Of a stretch of DNA of 40,866 bases, positions 9,371 through 19,321 are shown in pieces; the first letter of the stretch is position 1; each line of letters starts with the position of its first letter. Location: the NCBI GenBank assembly GCA_021848605.1, contig JAJZUM010000004.1, positions 1 through 40,866 on the forward strand, in the 5' to 3' direction. The notes under the pieces are model-generated. The model was given only the letters and a program-made list of their open reading frames with translations, did not search any database and was not told the origin of the DNA. This stretch comes from Pseudomonadota bacterium (GTDB lineage: Bacteria > Pseudomonadota > Gammaproteobacteria > Pseudomonadales > Moraxellaceae). Position numbers and translations under genes: made by a program.

Positions 9371-9606
9371 ATCTGGCCCAGCTTTTCATAATGACACATG
9401 TTTACAAATCATGCTTGGAAAATCGTTGATGAATTATGGAGATTTTGTGGAGAGAAAAGTCTTCTTGTCCCAAACATGGTTATGGCTTTTGCTTCAGACG
9501 ATATGAGAGAACTCTCTGAGTCTGATCGGTCTGTAAAGGCCGTATTCTTTTCGTTCGACGAGAATTATACTCGGTCATCATATAAGAATTGATTGGGGTA
9601 ATGCGT
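9371..9606. promoter_or_regulatory. Divergent intergenic region between the exporter operon and moxR
   Basis: About 235 bp with no supported gene. It must hold promoters for both the leftward exporter operon and the rightward moxR-VWA pair. TATACT within GAGAATTATACTC (about 9566-9571) is a plausible -10 for the rightward pair, but I find no convincing -35 at the right spacing. An almost immediate GGGG ribosome-binding site at 9595-9598 precedes the moxR start. Confidence 0.4.
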
Positions 9607-10449
9607 ATGCAGTTTCAGGGTACTGACCGATATATAGCCACCGATGATCTGCGCCTTGCCGTACAGGCTTCCATGACCTTGCAGCGTCCATTGCTGATCA
9701 AAGGGGAGCCAGGCACGGGCAAGACCCTTTTGGCTGAAGAAGTGGCACGTTTTTTCAACATGCCGTTAATTTCCTGGCACATCAAATCAACAACCAAGGC
9801 CCAGCAGGGTCTTTATGAGTATGATGCTGTATCGCGTTTGCGTGATTCCCAGCTTGGTGACGCTCGGGTGCACGATATTCGTAACTATATCAAGCGGGGT
9901 AAGCTCTGGGAGGCCTTTGCTGCTCCAGAGCGTTCGGTGCTGCTGATTGACGAAATTGACAAGGCAGATATTGAGTTTCCCAATGACTTGCTGCTCGAAC
10001 TTGATCGTATGGAGTTCTATGTCTACGAGTTGCAGGAGACAATTCGGGCCGTGCATCGTCCTGTTGTGATTATTACTTCCAATAATGAAAAAGAGTTGCC
10101 CGATGCATTCTTGCGTCGCTGTTTTTTTCATTACATCCGTTTTCCGGATGCTGATACCCTCAAGGCCATTATTGAGGTGCATTTCCCAGGATTGAAATCC
10201 AGTCTGGTACAGGAAGCCCTGGAAATCTTTTTTGCCATTCGTCAGGTACCCGGTCTGAAGAAAAAACCATCGACTTCGGAATTGCTTGATTGGCTGAAAC
10301 TACTGATGGCTGATGATTTGCCTGAAGACATTCTGCGTCAGCGTGATCACCGCCATAGTGTGCCACCGCTTTATGGAGCGCTGTTGAAAAGTGAGGCGGA
10401 CGTTCATTTGCTTGAACGGTTGGCGTTCATGAACCGGCGCAACGGGTAA
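9607..10449 (+). CDS. MoxR-family AAA+ ATPase
   Basis: A 280-residue AAA+ chaperone-like ATPase of the MoxR/CbbQ-like group. Walker A is GEPGTGKT, Walker B is VLLIDEIDKAD, sensor 1 is ITSNNEKELPDAFLRRC, and a C-terminal lid follows. MoxR proteins work with VWA-domain partners to insert metal cofactors or remodel complexes, and the next gene, 5 bp away, encodes such a partner. Three starts are possible: TTG 9589, ATG 9601 and ATG 9607. I prefer 9607 because GGGG lies 8 nt ahead and the sequence MQFQGTDRYIA matches the usual beginning. The client complex is not encoded here. Confidence 0.93.
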   Translation: MQFQGTDRYIATDDLRLAVQASMTLQRPLLIKGEPGTGKTLLAEEVARFFNMPLISWHIKSTTKAQQGLYEYDAVSRLRDSQLGDARVHDIRNYIKRGKLWEAFAAPERSVLLIDEIDKADIEFPNDLLLELDRMEFYVYELQETIRAVHRPVVIITSNNEKELPDAFLRRCFFHYIRFPDADTLKAIIEVHFPGLKSSLVQEALEIFFAIRQVPGLKKKPSTSELLDWLKLLMADDLPEDILRQRDHRHSVPPLYGALLKSEADVHLLERLAFMNRRNG

Positions 10450-10454
10450 GCTCC

Positions 10455-11627
10455 ATGCTGGTCGGCCTGTTTGAGACTTTGCGAGCCTACCGGGTACCCG
10501 CAACGTTACCTGAACTGATGGATCTGCTCACGCTACTCCGTTCCGGTCTGGTTTTTGCCGATATGGATGGTTTTTATCAGTTATGCCGGGCCACTCTGGT
10601 CAAAGACGAGCGCTTTTATGACCGATTTGATCAAGCTTGGGCCCACTATTTTGAAGGTCTTGATCAGCTTCCTGATTGGAACGCTTCGATTCCAGAAGAG
10701 TGGTTGCGCAAGGAAATGGAAAAATGGCTTAATCCCGAGGACTGGGAAAAACTGCAAGGGCTGGGTTCGCTTGAGGCTTTGATGGAGAAATTTCGGGAAC
10801 GTCTTGCTGAACAGAAGGAGCGGCATCAGGGCGGCAATCGCTGGGTCGGTACAGGTGGGACATCTCCGTTTGGCGCTTATGGTGCCCATCCTGAAGGTAT
10901 TCGACTGGCTGGTCCCTCACGTCAACGCCGAGCTGTGAAAGTCTGGGAGCGTCGTGACTTCCGTAATCTTGATGAAGATGAAGCGCTGGCACCCCGAAAT
11001 ATGCAAGTTGCACTACGCAAGCTTCGGCGCCTGACCCGGCAGGGAAACGATCTTGAACTGGATATTGATGGTACGATCCAGGGTACTGCACATCAAGGCG
11101 GCATGCTTGATTTGCGTATGGTGCCGGAGCGTAAAAACAAGGTCAATGTATTGCTTTTTCTTGATATTGGCGGCTCCATGGATGCTCATATTACGGTTTG
11201 TGAGCATCTGTTTAAAGCTGCCCGTAGTGAGTTTAAACATCTGGAATATTTTTACTTTCATAATTTTATTTACGAATCGGTCTGGCGCAACAATGAGCGG
11301 CGCTGGTCCGAGCGAGAGTCACTCTGGCAGATACTCAATACTTATGGGCCTGATTATAAGGTTATTTTTGTTGGTGATGCTGCCATGTCTCCTTACGAGA
11401 TTGATTCGCCAGGAGGCTCTGTCGAACATTTTAATGAAGAAGCCGGGGCCGTGTGGTTTAACCGGATTCGTCAGCACTTTCGGCGGGTGATCTGGCTGAA
11501 TCCAGAGCCCAGGCAATCCTGGGCCATGACACGTTCAACCCAAAGAGTTCTGCAGTTGATCGAGCAAAACATGTTTGAACTGAATCTTGCAGGCCTTGAA
11601 GAAGCTATGCGGGTCTTAACCCGCTAG
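10455..11627 (+). CDS. VWA-containing CoxE-like protein
   Basis: A 390-residue partner of the upstream MoxR ATPase. The N-terminal 170 residues are helical and charged. Two thirds along is a VWA domain with a MIDAS-like DIGGSMD (Gly replaces the usual first Ser of DxSxS, common in this subfamily), then a Thr/Asp-containing segment [14 protein letters not shown]. CoxE-like proteins help mature metalloenzymes such as CO dehydrogenase, but no such enzyme is in this window, so the client is unknown. The short gap suggests a two-gene operon. It ends 4 bp inside the convergent minE. Confidence 0.88.
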   Translation: MLVGLFETLRAYRVPATLPELMDLLTLLRSGLVFADMDGFYQLCRATLVKDERFYDRFDQAWAHYFEGLDQLPDWNASIPEEWLRKEMEKWLNPEDWEKLQGLGSLEALMEKFRERLAEQKERHQGGNRWVGTGGTSPFGAYGAHPEGIRLAGPSRQRRAVKVWERRDFRNLDEDEALAPRNMQVALRKLRRLTRQGNDLELDIDGTIQGTAHQGGMLDLRMVPERKNKVNVLLFLDIGGSMDAHITVCEHLFKAARSEFKHLEYFYFHNFIYESVWRNNERRWSERESLWQILNTYGPDYKVIFVGDAAMSPYEIDSPGGSVEHFNEEAGAVWFNRIRQHFRRVIWLNPEPRQSWAMTRSTQRVLQLIEQNMFELNLAGLEEAMRVLTR

Positions 11628-11878
11628 CGTTCAGGCAAGGTAATGTTCAGTTCCAGAACTGAGCAGTTTCCTTGATTGGCCATCTCAACCTGAACTTGCT
11701 CCTCGTTGATTGGGACGTACTTACGTATGACTTCAAGGATATCGCGCTGTAATGCTGGCATGTATTCAGGTTGACCGCGCTGTTTTCGCTCAGTTGCCAC
11801 AATAATCTGCAAGCGCTCCTTGGCAACTGAAGCACTGGCGGTTTTTTTGCGTTCGCGCAGGAAATCAAAGAGGTTCAT
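11624..11878 (-). CDS. minE: Cell division topological specificity factor MinE
   Basis: An 84-residue protein that stimulates MinD ATPase and drives pole-to-pole Min oscillation. It has the N-terminal membrane-binding and MinD-binding part ([25 protein letters not shown], given in two parts: [17 protein letters not shown] and VAKERLQI), then the C-terminal topological specificity domain with [13 protein letters not shown]. Length matches E. coli MinE (88). The start overlaps the minD stop by 4 bp (ATGA), the usual arrangement in minCDE. Confidence 0.96.
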   Translation of the reverse strand: MNLFDFLRERKKTASASVAKERLQIIVATERKQRGQPEYMPALQRDILEVIRKYVPINEEQVQVEMANQGNCSVLELNITLPER

Positions 11879-12693
11879 TGACGCCCCCCGCCAAACAGTC
11901 GGTTGAAAATGCCTTTCTTTTCCAGATCCAGGAAACGATGGGGCAACGAGCGTCCCAGCAGTCGTTCTACCGCATCGGCATAAGCCTGACCAGCGGTGCT
12001 TTCCTCATCAAGAATGACGGGTATGCCAGAGTTGGATGCACGCAGAACCGCCTGAGATTCCGGAATAACACCAAGCAACTTGATCGACAGGATATCCTCG
12101 ACATCCTGGACCGAGAGCATGTCACCACGTTGGACCCGTTCGGCACTGTAACGCGTCAGCAGCAGGTGTTGTTTCACCGAGTCGCGGTTTTCTTCGGCGC
12201 GTCGGGACTTACTGGCTAGCAGACCCAGCATGCGGTCCGAGTCACGAACAGAGGAAACTTCCGGATTGGTGACCACGATGGCTTCATCGGCAAAATACAT
12301 GGCCAAATGGGCACCTTTTTCAATGCCTGCTGGAGAATCGCAGATGATATATTCAAAATTCTGAGCCAACTCATTCAAGACCCGCTCAACACCTTCCTGG
12401 GTGAGCGCATCTTTGTCACGTGTCTGGCTCGCCGCCAGGATGGAAAGGTTCTCAAAGCGCTTGTCTTTGATCAGCGCCTGATTTAACTGAGCTTCAGAGC
12501 GAATAACATTAATAAGATCAAAAACTACCCGCCTTTCACAGCCCATAATCAAATCAAGGTTGCGTAATCCTACGTCAAAATCAATCACGACGGTCTTAAA
12601 ACCACGTTGTGCCAGACCCGTTGCAACCGCTGCGCTGGTGGTGGTTTTTCCAACTCCACCCTTACCTGAAGTCACTACAATAATCTTTGCCAA
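11875..12693 (-). CDS. minD: Septum site-determining ATPase MinD
   Basis: A membrane-associated P-loop ATPase that recruits MinC and is released by MinE. Deviant Walker A KGGVGKTT is near the N-terminus, followed by [14 protein letters not shown] and the Walker B-like [11 protein letters not shown]. The C-terminus ends in LFGGGRQ after a basic amphipathic stretch (KKGIFNRLF), the membrane-targeting helix. The conserved family start ([12 protein letters not shown]) requires TTG at 12693, preceded by AAGGA at a normal distance. A second TTG ten codons upstream is less likely because the ribosome-binding site would then be inside the gene. 272 residues from TTG is a typical length. Confidence 0.96.
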   Translation of the reverse strand: MAKIIVVTSGKGGVGKTTTSAAVATGLAQRGFKTVVIDFDVGLRNLDLIMGCERRVVFDLINVIRSEAQLNQALIKDKRFENLSILAASQTRDKDALTQEGVERVLNELAQNFEYIICDSPAGIEKGAHLAMYFADEAIVVTNPEVSSVRDSDRMLGLLASKSRRAEENRDSVKQHLLLTRYSAERVQRGDMLSVQDVEDILSIKLLGVIPESQAVLRASNSGIPVILDEESTAGQAYADAVERLLGRSLPHRFLDLEKKGIFNRLFGGGRQ

Positions 12694-12743
12694 GATGCCG
12701 ATCCTTCTCGTTGACTGTGTCAATACAAAAGCAAAATTGTCGA

Positions 12744-13421
12744 CTAAAGTGGCTCAATGTGCAACTGTGTTTCGTGCAATGATATTTGTACTGACTGTTG
12801 CGCCAGTGGGTGTTGTGCCAGTGACTCGGCAATCAGGTAATGTCCGGCAATGGAAATGAGCTCGGCATCCAGTTGCCGGCAGAAAATCTGGGCTGTTGTA
12901 TCACCCTGGACACCGGCAAGTGCCCTGCCACGCAAAGAGCCATAAACGTGAATATGACCATCAGCCAGAATTTCAGCGCCGGCACTAACGGTTGCTGTGA
13001 TAACCAGATCCGTACCCTCCGCATAGATTTGCTGACCGGCACGAACCGGAGTGTGAATCACGACTGGGCGACGAATCGCCGGGGGCTGGGGTTCCTGGGC
13101 GCGCTTCTGATGAAACCGGGTTGCAGGCAGACGGAGCAGCCCCAGCTTCTGGACAGCCTCGATGTCACAAGCTCGGTCACAGGCTACTCCAAGAATATGT
13201 AGCCGGGCTTGTTGCAGTGTTTGAGTTATTTTTTCAAGATCGATAGGGTCTTGCTCCTCGCCCAGTTTTTCAAGGCTGAGAATCACTCCGGTATCCTGAA
13301 ACATATGTGGCGCCTGACTAACTTTTTCCAGCAACTGGCGACAGACTTCTTCCGTCTGGATAGTGAGAACTTCCAGCACCAGTGAATTGAGGGAGGCAGG
13401 GCGAATGGTCAAAGAACTCAT
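12744..13421 (-). CDS. minC: Septum site-determining protein MinC
   Basis: A 225-residue inhibitor of FtsZ polymerisation. The N-terminal FtsZ-inhibiting domain is followed by a linker of about 25 residues rich in Pro/Gln/Arg, then the C-terminal beta-helix dimer that binds MinD (VRAGQQIYAEGTDLVI, ILADGHIHVYGSLRGRALAG). GAAGAG lies just ahead of the ATG. It is the first gene of a leftward minCDE operon, separated from minD by about 50 bp. The 169-bp gap upstream is divergent with the thioredoxin-like gene and holds the promoters of both. Confidence 0.96.
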   Translation of the reverse strand: MSSLTIRPASLNSLVLEVLTIQTEEVCRQLLEKVSQAPHMFQDTGVILSLEKLGEEQDPIDLEKITQTLQQARLHILGVACDRACDIEAVQKLGLLRLPATRFHQKRAQEPQPPAIRRPVVIHTPVRAGQQIYAEGTDLVITATVSAGAEILADGHIHVYGSLRGRALAGVQGDTTAQIFCRQLDAELISIAGHYLIAESLAQHPLAQQSVQISLHETQLHIEPL

Positions 13422-13590
13422 GAAATCTCTTCAGATGAATTGACAATGCGCCTATGGTAGCAAGAACCTATTGAATCTTCCATGATAATTCCTTTAACCC
13501 TATGGGTACTATGGGTCAAATATCAGTAATTTTATTGTGGCTTTATTTGCGATATTTGATCCATAATTGAATCAGTAGATGGGATAGGGC

Positions 13591-14088
13591 ATGAGTTTGA
13601 AACGACTACGATGTTTTTCACGGATCTTTAGGCAATTCCACTGGCTGCTGATATGGGGTCTCCTTGGTTGTCGTGGGGCCATGGCTGCCACGAATACCAC
13701 GAATGATAGTGGTTTGGACCTGGTTTCGGAGCTTGGTCATGTCGTGTATGTTGATTTCTGGGCTTCGTGGTGCGGTCCGTGCCGCCAGTCGTTCCCCTGG
13801 ATGAACCAGATGCAGCAGCGCTATGGAGGTCAGGGTCTTGTTATTCTGGCCGTCAATGTTGATGAACAGCATGAAGATGCCCTGAACTTTCTGCAGCAAC
13901 ATCCAGCTGGTTTTCGGGTCATTTATGACCCAAAAGGTCTATTAGCCAGTCACTATGCGATCCCCGGCATGCCCACCACTCTTGTTTTTGATCGAAAAGG
14001 ACATTTGGTTGAACAGCGCTCAGGATTCCGAATTGCCGATGAATCGCATTATGAACAAGCTCTACAGGCTATTCTGACTCGTCCCTGA
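13591..14088 (+). CDS. TlpA-like periplasmic thioredoxin-fold protein
   Basis: A 165-residue thiol-disulfide protein. A basic N-terminus and hydrophobic stretch (WLLIWGLLGC) end in GAMA, consistent with a signal peptide, so it acts in the periplasm, possibly tethered. The redox motif is WASWCGPCR, followed by a TlpA/ResA-like fold with cis-Pro segment GMPTTLVFD. It is followed within 15 bp by the DUF4266 lipoprotein gene and then by DUF3570 and apbE. This set recurs together in proteobacteria, which suggests it maintains thiols or disulfides of that extracytosolic system (inference). The Cys-rich tail of the next gene's product is one possible partner. Confidence 0.9.
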   Translation: MSLKRLRCFSRIFRQFHWLLIWGLLGCRGAMAATNTTNDSGLDLVSELGHVVYVDFWASWCGPCRQSFPWMNQMQQRYGGQGLVILAVNVDEQHEDALNFLQQHPAGFRVIYDPKGLLASHYAIPGMPTTLVFDRKGHLVEQRSGFRIADESHYEQALQAILTRP

Positions 14089-14102
14089 ACAGGAGTCACT
14101 CC

Positions 14103-14318
14103 ATGCTGAAAATATTAGCCATGTCGGGACTTGTGCTGGCGTTGGCGGGCTGCACTCATCTTGGGGTCAAGCCTTGGCAACGGGGATTGATGGCCCGGGC
14201 GGACATGCAAGTTGATCGTGATCCGGTAGAAACTTCAATCGATGATCATATCTATTTTAGCAAAGAAGCATCCAGCGGTGGTCGAAGTTTTGGTGGGGGC
14301 GGATGTGGTTGCAATTGA
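14103..14318 (+). CDS. Small DUF4266 lipoprotein with Gly/Cys tail
   Basis: A 71-residue protein. A signal sequence ends in a clear lipobox (LALAGC, Cys about residue 17), then the DUF4266 core PWQRGLMARADMQVDRDP, and it finishes with a Gly-rich tail containing CGCN. It is an outer- or inner-membrane-attached lipoprotein. An AGGAG site lies about 8 nt ahead of the ATG. It sits between the thioredoxin-like gene and the disrupted DUF3570 gene. The terminal CxC could be a metal or disulfide site and a client of the neighbouring thioredoxin (inference). The molecular function of DUF4266 is unknown. Confidence 0.85.
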   Translation: MLKILAMSGLVLALAGCTHLGVKPWQRGLMARADMQVDRDPVETSIDDHIYFSKEASSGGRSFGGGGCGCN

Positions 14319-14837
14319 TCAGGTTTTTGCACGATGAATTTTAACAGCAGGGATCGGTTGGCTTTAGCGAGTTGTTTGCTGGTAACCGGAATGACGGTAC
14401 AGGCAGATTGGTCTGCGGATGATTCCGGGGATTCAGCAATGACTTCAAGTTCTGCGCCTTCATCGGCTGATCTGGGTGCATTGTACTATCAGGAAGATGC
14501 CCATCGTGTTCAAGTCGCTGAGGGTGTTGTTGCCTTGCATAATGTTCAGACGGATGAGAGTAGCTGGGATCTGCGTTTGACCATCGATGCGCTCAGTGGT
14601 GGCTCACCCAATGGTGCATTGCCGAGCCGACAGGTACAAACCTTCGCTAATCCATCCGGTCACACGCTGCAAGCGACCCAGGTGGTTCAGACGGCTCCGG
14701 GTGTTCAGACTTGTACCACCGCCTCTGGAGTTGCTTATGTCTGTGGGGCAACTGCGGGTGGCTCCTCGGTGATTGGCAATTCTTCTTTGTATCAGGTTCC
14801 GGCTGGCAGTCTGCCTCTGGACGGCAGTTTGTAGTGG

Positions 14838-15677
14838 TCAAGTAATTTCGGACACTCCGATAGGATGATTTGTGGTTTTGATGGCTTCATAGACGGTTGG
14901 TGGCATATATCCCAAGGTTGAATGCATTCGCTTCGTGTTGTAGAACGCCACGATATATTCAGTAATATCTCGAATAGCTTCTCCGTGGTTGGCATAATCT
15001 TGTTGCCAAACACGCTCCATTTTCAGATTTAAGAAGAAACGTTCCATGACTGCATTATCCCAGCAGTTGCCTTTGCGGCTCATGCTCCCGATCAAACCAT
15101 GTTTATTCAGTAATTGAATATGCTGATCACTTGCGTACTGGCTGCCTTGATCAGAATGTACAATAAGGCCCGGTGAAGGATTTCGCTGCATGATCGCCAT
15201 CTGTAGGGCCGAGCAGACGAGTTCGGCCGGCATCGTTGGAGCCATGGCCCAACCGACTACCTTGCGCGAATATAAATCCAGAACAACAGCCAGATACAAC
15301 CAGCCTGAGCGAGTTCGAACATAAGTGAGATCAGACACCCAGGCCTGATCCGGTTGGTCAGGATTAAATTGCCTGGCCAGCACATTGTCAAACACGGGTA
15401 AGTTATGGCGACTATCTGTCGTATGCACGAATTTACGCTTCCACACGGGCTTCAGACCCTGCTCGCGCATGAGACGTCGTACTCGATAACGTCCTATCAA
15501 AATGCCTCGCTCCTGAAGTGCCACCTTCAATCGACGGCTTCCGTAGCTTTTTCCGCTAGCCATAAACAAAGCCCTGAGTTGAATCGATGTTGCACAAACC
15601 GTCATGGAACCCAATCTACGCCGCGCGGCATAATAGCCTGAGCGACTGACCCCTAAGACACGGCATGCCGACAGCAC
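14838..15677 (-). CDS. IS3-family OrfB (DDE transposase catalytic part)
   Basis: A 279-residue rve-type integrase catalytic domain. Near the N-terminus is the HTH_21-type region (VRRLMREQGLKPVWKRKF); the catalytic triad is in WVSDLTYV (D), VHSDQGSQY (D) and NAVMERFF (E, 35 residues after the second D as expected), and KR-MHSTLGYMPP follows at the C-terminal end. The open frame continues upstream of the first ATG (reading ...[16 protein letters not shown]), so the protein is probably made as an OrfAB fusion through -1 frameshifting and not from this ATG. Confidence 0.93.
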   Translation of the reverse strand: MLSACRVLGVSRSGYYAARRRLGSMTVCATSIQLRALFMASGKSYGSRRLKVALQERGILIGRYRVRRLMREQGLKPVWKRKFVHTTDSRHNLPVFDNVLARQFNPDQPDQAWVSDLTYVRTRSGWLYLAVVLDLYSRKVVGWAMAPTMPAELVCSALQMAIMQRNPSPGLIVHSDQGSQYASDQHIQLLNKHGLIGSMSRKGNCWDNAVMERFFLNLKMERVWQQDYANHGEAIRDITEYIVAFYNTKRMHSTLGYMPPTVYEAIKTTNHPIGVSEIT

Positions 15678-15718
15678 AGAAATGGCCTCCTTTTCCAGTA
15701 ACGAGATGAGGTGATAAG

Positions 15719-16045
<327 letters not shown>

Positions 16046-16997
16046 CTATCAAGGTGTCCACGGAAATTAGACCACTACAGTTTTCATGATCGGCGTGAAG
16101 CGATTGATCTGTCCTATGCGTCCCCATCCGGTGATACCTAGCACTGGAATACAGGAGGTGCCTATTCCCATGAGATGGATTTTCAGTCCATGTCCGTTCA
16201 GGGCTCGGTTGCGCAAGACTTCAATCAGAAAAACACCACGCTTGCGCTTGGGGTAAATCTGGAACACGACACCAATAATCCTGTCGGGGGGACTCCGCAA
16301 CCGCTCAGCAACTATAGCCTGTTTGAAAAAACCAGTAACTCAAGCAAAAACCTGGCAGACGTCTTGCTGGGGCTGACCCAGATTATGACCGAGCGCTGGC
16401 TGACCGCAATTAATATTTCTGGAGAACAGTCCCACGGTTACATGAATGATCCCTACAAGATTGTTTCCGGCCTGGATGCTCAAGGCAATGTTGTCGGTTA
16501 TATCTATGAAAACCGGCCAACAGCGCGTAACAAGACGGTATTGTTTTGGGATAATCGCTATGCCTTTGATCATGACAGTATGGATATTTCCTTGCGTTCC
16601 ATGCGTGACAGTTGGCAGATTCATTCATTGACCGCAGATTTGCATAATCGCTATTTGCTGGGTGATGGCCAGTTTGTTGAACTGCACTACCGCTGGTACC
16701 GACAGTCAGCAGCTTATTTCTATCGGCTGTATGTGCTGCAAGGGCAACCCTACCTGAATGAAGTTTCGGCAGATCCAAGACTGGGTGCCTTTGATGCCCG
16801 TACCGTTGGCATCAAGTACGGCTACGCTCTTGATCAGGACTCGACGATCAGTATTCGCCTGGAACGCTATCAACAATACACCCACATCAGCCAGTCGGTG
16901 TTGCCCCAGTTACAGGGGTTGAATCTGTATCCAGGTTTGGGAGCAACATTTGTCGAAGCAGACCTGCAGTTCAAATATTGAGGCGTTGACTCTTCAG

Positions 16998-17873
16998 GTG
17001 CGACCCGGGGGTGTGCTCGCGGTTTGCTTCACTGCCATGGCTAGTCCTTGTGAACTTTTGTTTGTCAGTTCTGATGACATACTTGTTCGGGAACTGGGAG
17101 CCATGGCAGTTCAGGAAATACAACGAATTGAACAACGCTACAGTCGGTACCGCCCGGATAGTATTTTAAGTCAAATCAATGCTTCTTCGGGTACGTCGAT
17201 TCTCGTTGATGAAGAGACATCGCGCTTACTCGAATATGCATCATTGGCCTATGAATTGAGTGAAGGCCTTTTTGATATCAGCTCAGGTTTGCTTCGGCGC
17301 GTCTGGCATTTCGATGGCTCTGACCGAATCCCTGAACAAAATGCTATTGATACCCTGCTGCCCTATGTGGGGTGGCATCAAATTGATTGGCAAAAACCTA
17401 TTTTTCAAATGCCCGAAGGCATGGAATTGGATCTGGGTGGGATTGGTAAAGAATATGCTGCTGACCGGGTTTTGCAGCTGCTGCAGTTGCAAACGGATTT
17501 GCCATTTCTGGTCAATCTTGGTGGGGATCTGTGTTGTCGGGGTACACCTGCATGTGGATTTTGGCAGGTAGGTGTTGAACGCCCTAATCAACTCAATACG
17601 CCGCAACTTGTACTTGATCTGAGTTGCGGCGGGCTCGCCACCAGTGGCGACACTCGGCGCTACCTCCAGGTGGGCAACAGACGCTACGGTCATATCCTCA
17701 ATCCAAAAACAGGATGGCCCGTTCAGGGTGGTCCCCGTTCGGTGACGGTTGCAGCGCCCTATTGTGTGCAGGCCGGCATACTGGCAACGATGGCTTTACT
17801 TCAAGGCGCAGCTGCTGAAGCATTTTTGCAGGATGCCGGGGTACAATACTGGTGTTTGCACGATGATGCCTGA
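16998..17873 (+). CDS. apbE: FAD:protein FMN transferase (ApbE family)
   Basis: Transfers FMN from FAD to Thr/Ser of target proteins (flavinylation). Family hallmarks are the early AM(A)SPCELL segment (AMGT-like), LDLGGIGKEYAADRVL, NLGGDLCCRG, SGDTRRYLQVG and HILNPKTGWPV, then a C-terminal Mg-binding region. The start is uncertain: the frame is open from TTG 16950, which overlaps the preceding gene; GTG 16998 is a compromise, and GTG 17013 is possible. None gives a signal peptide, which is odd because most ApbE proteins act outside the cytosol. It is the last gene of the thioredoxin-DUF4266-DUF3570 group. No flavin-acceptor motif of the SGATxxT type is seen in the neighbours. Confidence 0.88.
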   Translation: MRPGGVLAVCFTAMASPCELLFVSSDDILVRELGAMAVQEIQRIEQRYSRYRPDSILSQINASSGTSILVDEETSRLLEYASLAYELSEGLFDISSGLLRRVWHFDGSDRIPEQNAIDTLLPYVGWHQIDWQKPIFQMPEGMELDLGGIGKEYAADRVLQLLQLQTDLPFLVNLGGDLCCRGTPACGFWQVGVERPNQLNTPQLVLDLSCGGLATSGDTRRYLQVGNRRYGHILNPKTGWPVQGGPRSVTVAAPYCVQAGILATMALLQGAAAEAFLQDAGVQYWCLHDDA

Positions 17874-17880
17874 TCAATAG

Positions 17881-18141
17881 TCAATTCATACCACAAGAAC
17901 CACCACCACAACAGGATGCGCCCGACATACAGGGCGGGGCTTCTGGGTTTCGAAGCGTGGAACTGCTGACAACACCGGGGCTGCTGATGAGTCGGGTCAC
18001 TTTACTTGCTGGGTCAAGACGACCTGGTTCCATGCCGGCCAAAGCGCACAGCTGTCCCCAGTTATCAATCTGAACCGACATGCTGTGTCGCACTTCAAAA
18101 GTGTCATTGGTCGCTTCAACACGATAATCGTAGGTGGGCAT
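17881..18141 (-). CDS. FmdB-like small protein lacking the zinc-ribbon cysteines
   Basis: An 86-residue protein. It begins MPTYDYRVEATNDTFEV, which follows the FmdB zinc-ribbon family start (MPTYDYRCEACGHEFEV-type), but both N-terminal Cys residues of that pair are replaced (Val and Thr here). The later part has CALAGMEPG and a tail containing C, CC, GGGSCGMN. So the metal site, if any, has moved to the C-terminal cluster. It lies between rlmM, 68 bp upstream, and the convergent apbE. The function is unknown. It could be a degenerate regulator or a Cys-rich metal-binding protein. Confidence 0.65.
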   Translation of the reverse strand: MPTYDYRVEATNDTFEVRHSMSVQIDNWGQLCALAGMEPGRLDPASKVTRLISSPGVVSSSTLRNPEAPPCMSGASCCGGGSCGMN

Positions 18142-18208
18142 GATTTGTCCTCAACGCGTAAGATTCAATCCGTGCATCTTAACGCCAAGGGAAGGGACTG
18201 TGTCAAGA

Positions 18209-19321
18209 TCACATCAAGCGTGTTGGCAGAACCCATACCGTAATTTCCTCGCGGTCATGATAGAGCTGGCGGGCACGCACAACAGGTGTTGTGGGAAGAG
18301 TACGGGCTGCCTTGTGCAAAATGTCGAGACACAGCTGGACTTCTTCCCAGCGCCTTTTCATGGGGAGCTTAAGATTGGCAATGATGCATCGGGCATGATT
18401 ATTTTGCAGCCATTGAGCCAGGAGTTGGGCAATACGACGCGGTTGTTCGACCATGTCACATAACAACCAGTCGACAGTTTTGCGTGGTCGGTATACAAAG
18501 CCATCAGCGCTGACATGTTCCACCATGCCTGATTGCATGAGTGTGCCTTCCATGGAGCCATGATCGACAGCAGTGACCAGCATACCTCGCTGGATCATTT
18601 GCCAGGTCCAGCCGCCGGGGGCTGCACCAAGATCAACAACCTTCATACCCGGTTTTAGCAGCCGAATCTGCTCTTCTTCACTGAGCCATTGCAGTGCTTC
18701 ATCAAGTTTCAGCGTTGAGCGGCTTGGTGCTGCTCCTGGCATTTTCAGGCGGGGAATACCCATAGGCCAGTGGGAGGATGCCTGGATTGGACTAAGACCA
18801 AGCCAGGCCGTCTGACCATCACGAAATACCAGATGTAGCCGAAAGGGAGCCAAAGGGCGCAAGGTTCCTTGCTGGCGGAGTCGTTCGGTCAGACGATGCT
18901 CCAGTGCCTTGAAAAGACGGGAAAGTTTCTTGCTTTCATTACTATCAGTTGATTCGAAGACAATATCACCGACATGCAGGAATGATGGAATGGCCTGAAC
19001 CAGATCGGTAATCCGATCCTGGGTATTTAAAGCTGGTAGATACGCAAAACAGGCGCTAGCCTGGCGGGCAAAAATCCACTGTGGCCACCAAAGCTGCATG
19101 TGTTCCATGAGAAGCGGACTTCGTTCCGACAAGGGAACATCCATGCTCAATGATGAGACGAGTAAACCTTCATCCTGTTTTTTGACTTCATGACTTCCAG
19201 CCAAGGCGGTACTTCGATAGATCAACTCAGCCTCAAGCTCGGATTCAAAACCGGGTCGGCCATGCAGGATCAGACCGGTAAAAGCAGGTAAAATAAAGTT
19301 ATTTGAGACCAAAGTCGTCAT
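18209..19321 (-). CDS. rlmM: 23S rRNA C2498 2'-O-ribose methyltransferase RlmM
   Basis: Methylates C2498 of 23S rRNA using SAM. 370 residues: an N-terminal THUMP-like part, then a Rossmann methyltransferase with the SAM motif VVDLGAAPGGWTWQM, VDWLLCDMVEQP, and the RlmM-type catalytic K/D/K region including IIANLKLPMKRRW. The ATG giving MTTLVSNNF is preceded by AAGGGG about 8 nt ahead, so a 19-codon longer frame is not preferred. The start lies 23 bp inside the zapG gene, as expected for a coupled pair. It is followed by the small FmdB-like gene. Confidence 0.95.
   Translation of the reverse strand: MTTLVSNNFILPAFTGLILHGRPGFESELEAELIYRSTALAGSHEVKKQDEGLLVSSLSMDVPLSERSPLLMEHMQLWWPQWIFARQASACFAYLPALNTQDRITDLVQAIPSFLHVGDIVFESTDSNESKKLSRLFKALEHRLTERLRQQGTLRPLAPFRLHLVFRDGQTAWLGLSPIQASSHWPMGIPRLKMPGAAPSRSTLKLDEALQWLSEEEQIRLLKPGMKVVDLGAAPGGWTWQMIQRGMLVTAVDHGSMEGTLMQSGMVEHVSADGFVYRPRKTVDWLLCDMVEQPRRIAQLLAQWLQNNHARCIIANLKLPMKRRWEEVQLCLDILHKAARTLPTTPVVRARQLYHDREEITVWVLPTRLM

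Noticed and set aside
12693-12723. The longer MinD reading from TTG 12723
   Set aside because: The conserved family start and the AAGGA site both point to TTG 12693.
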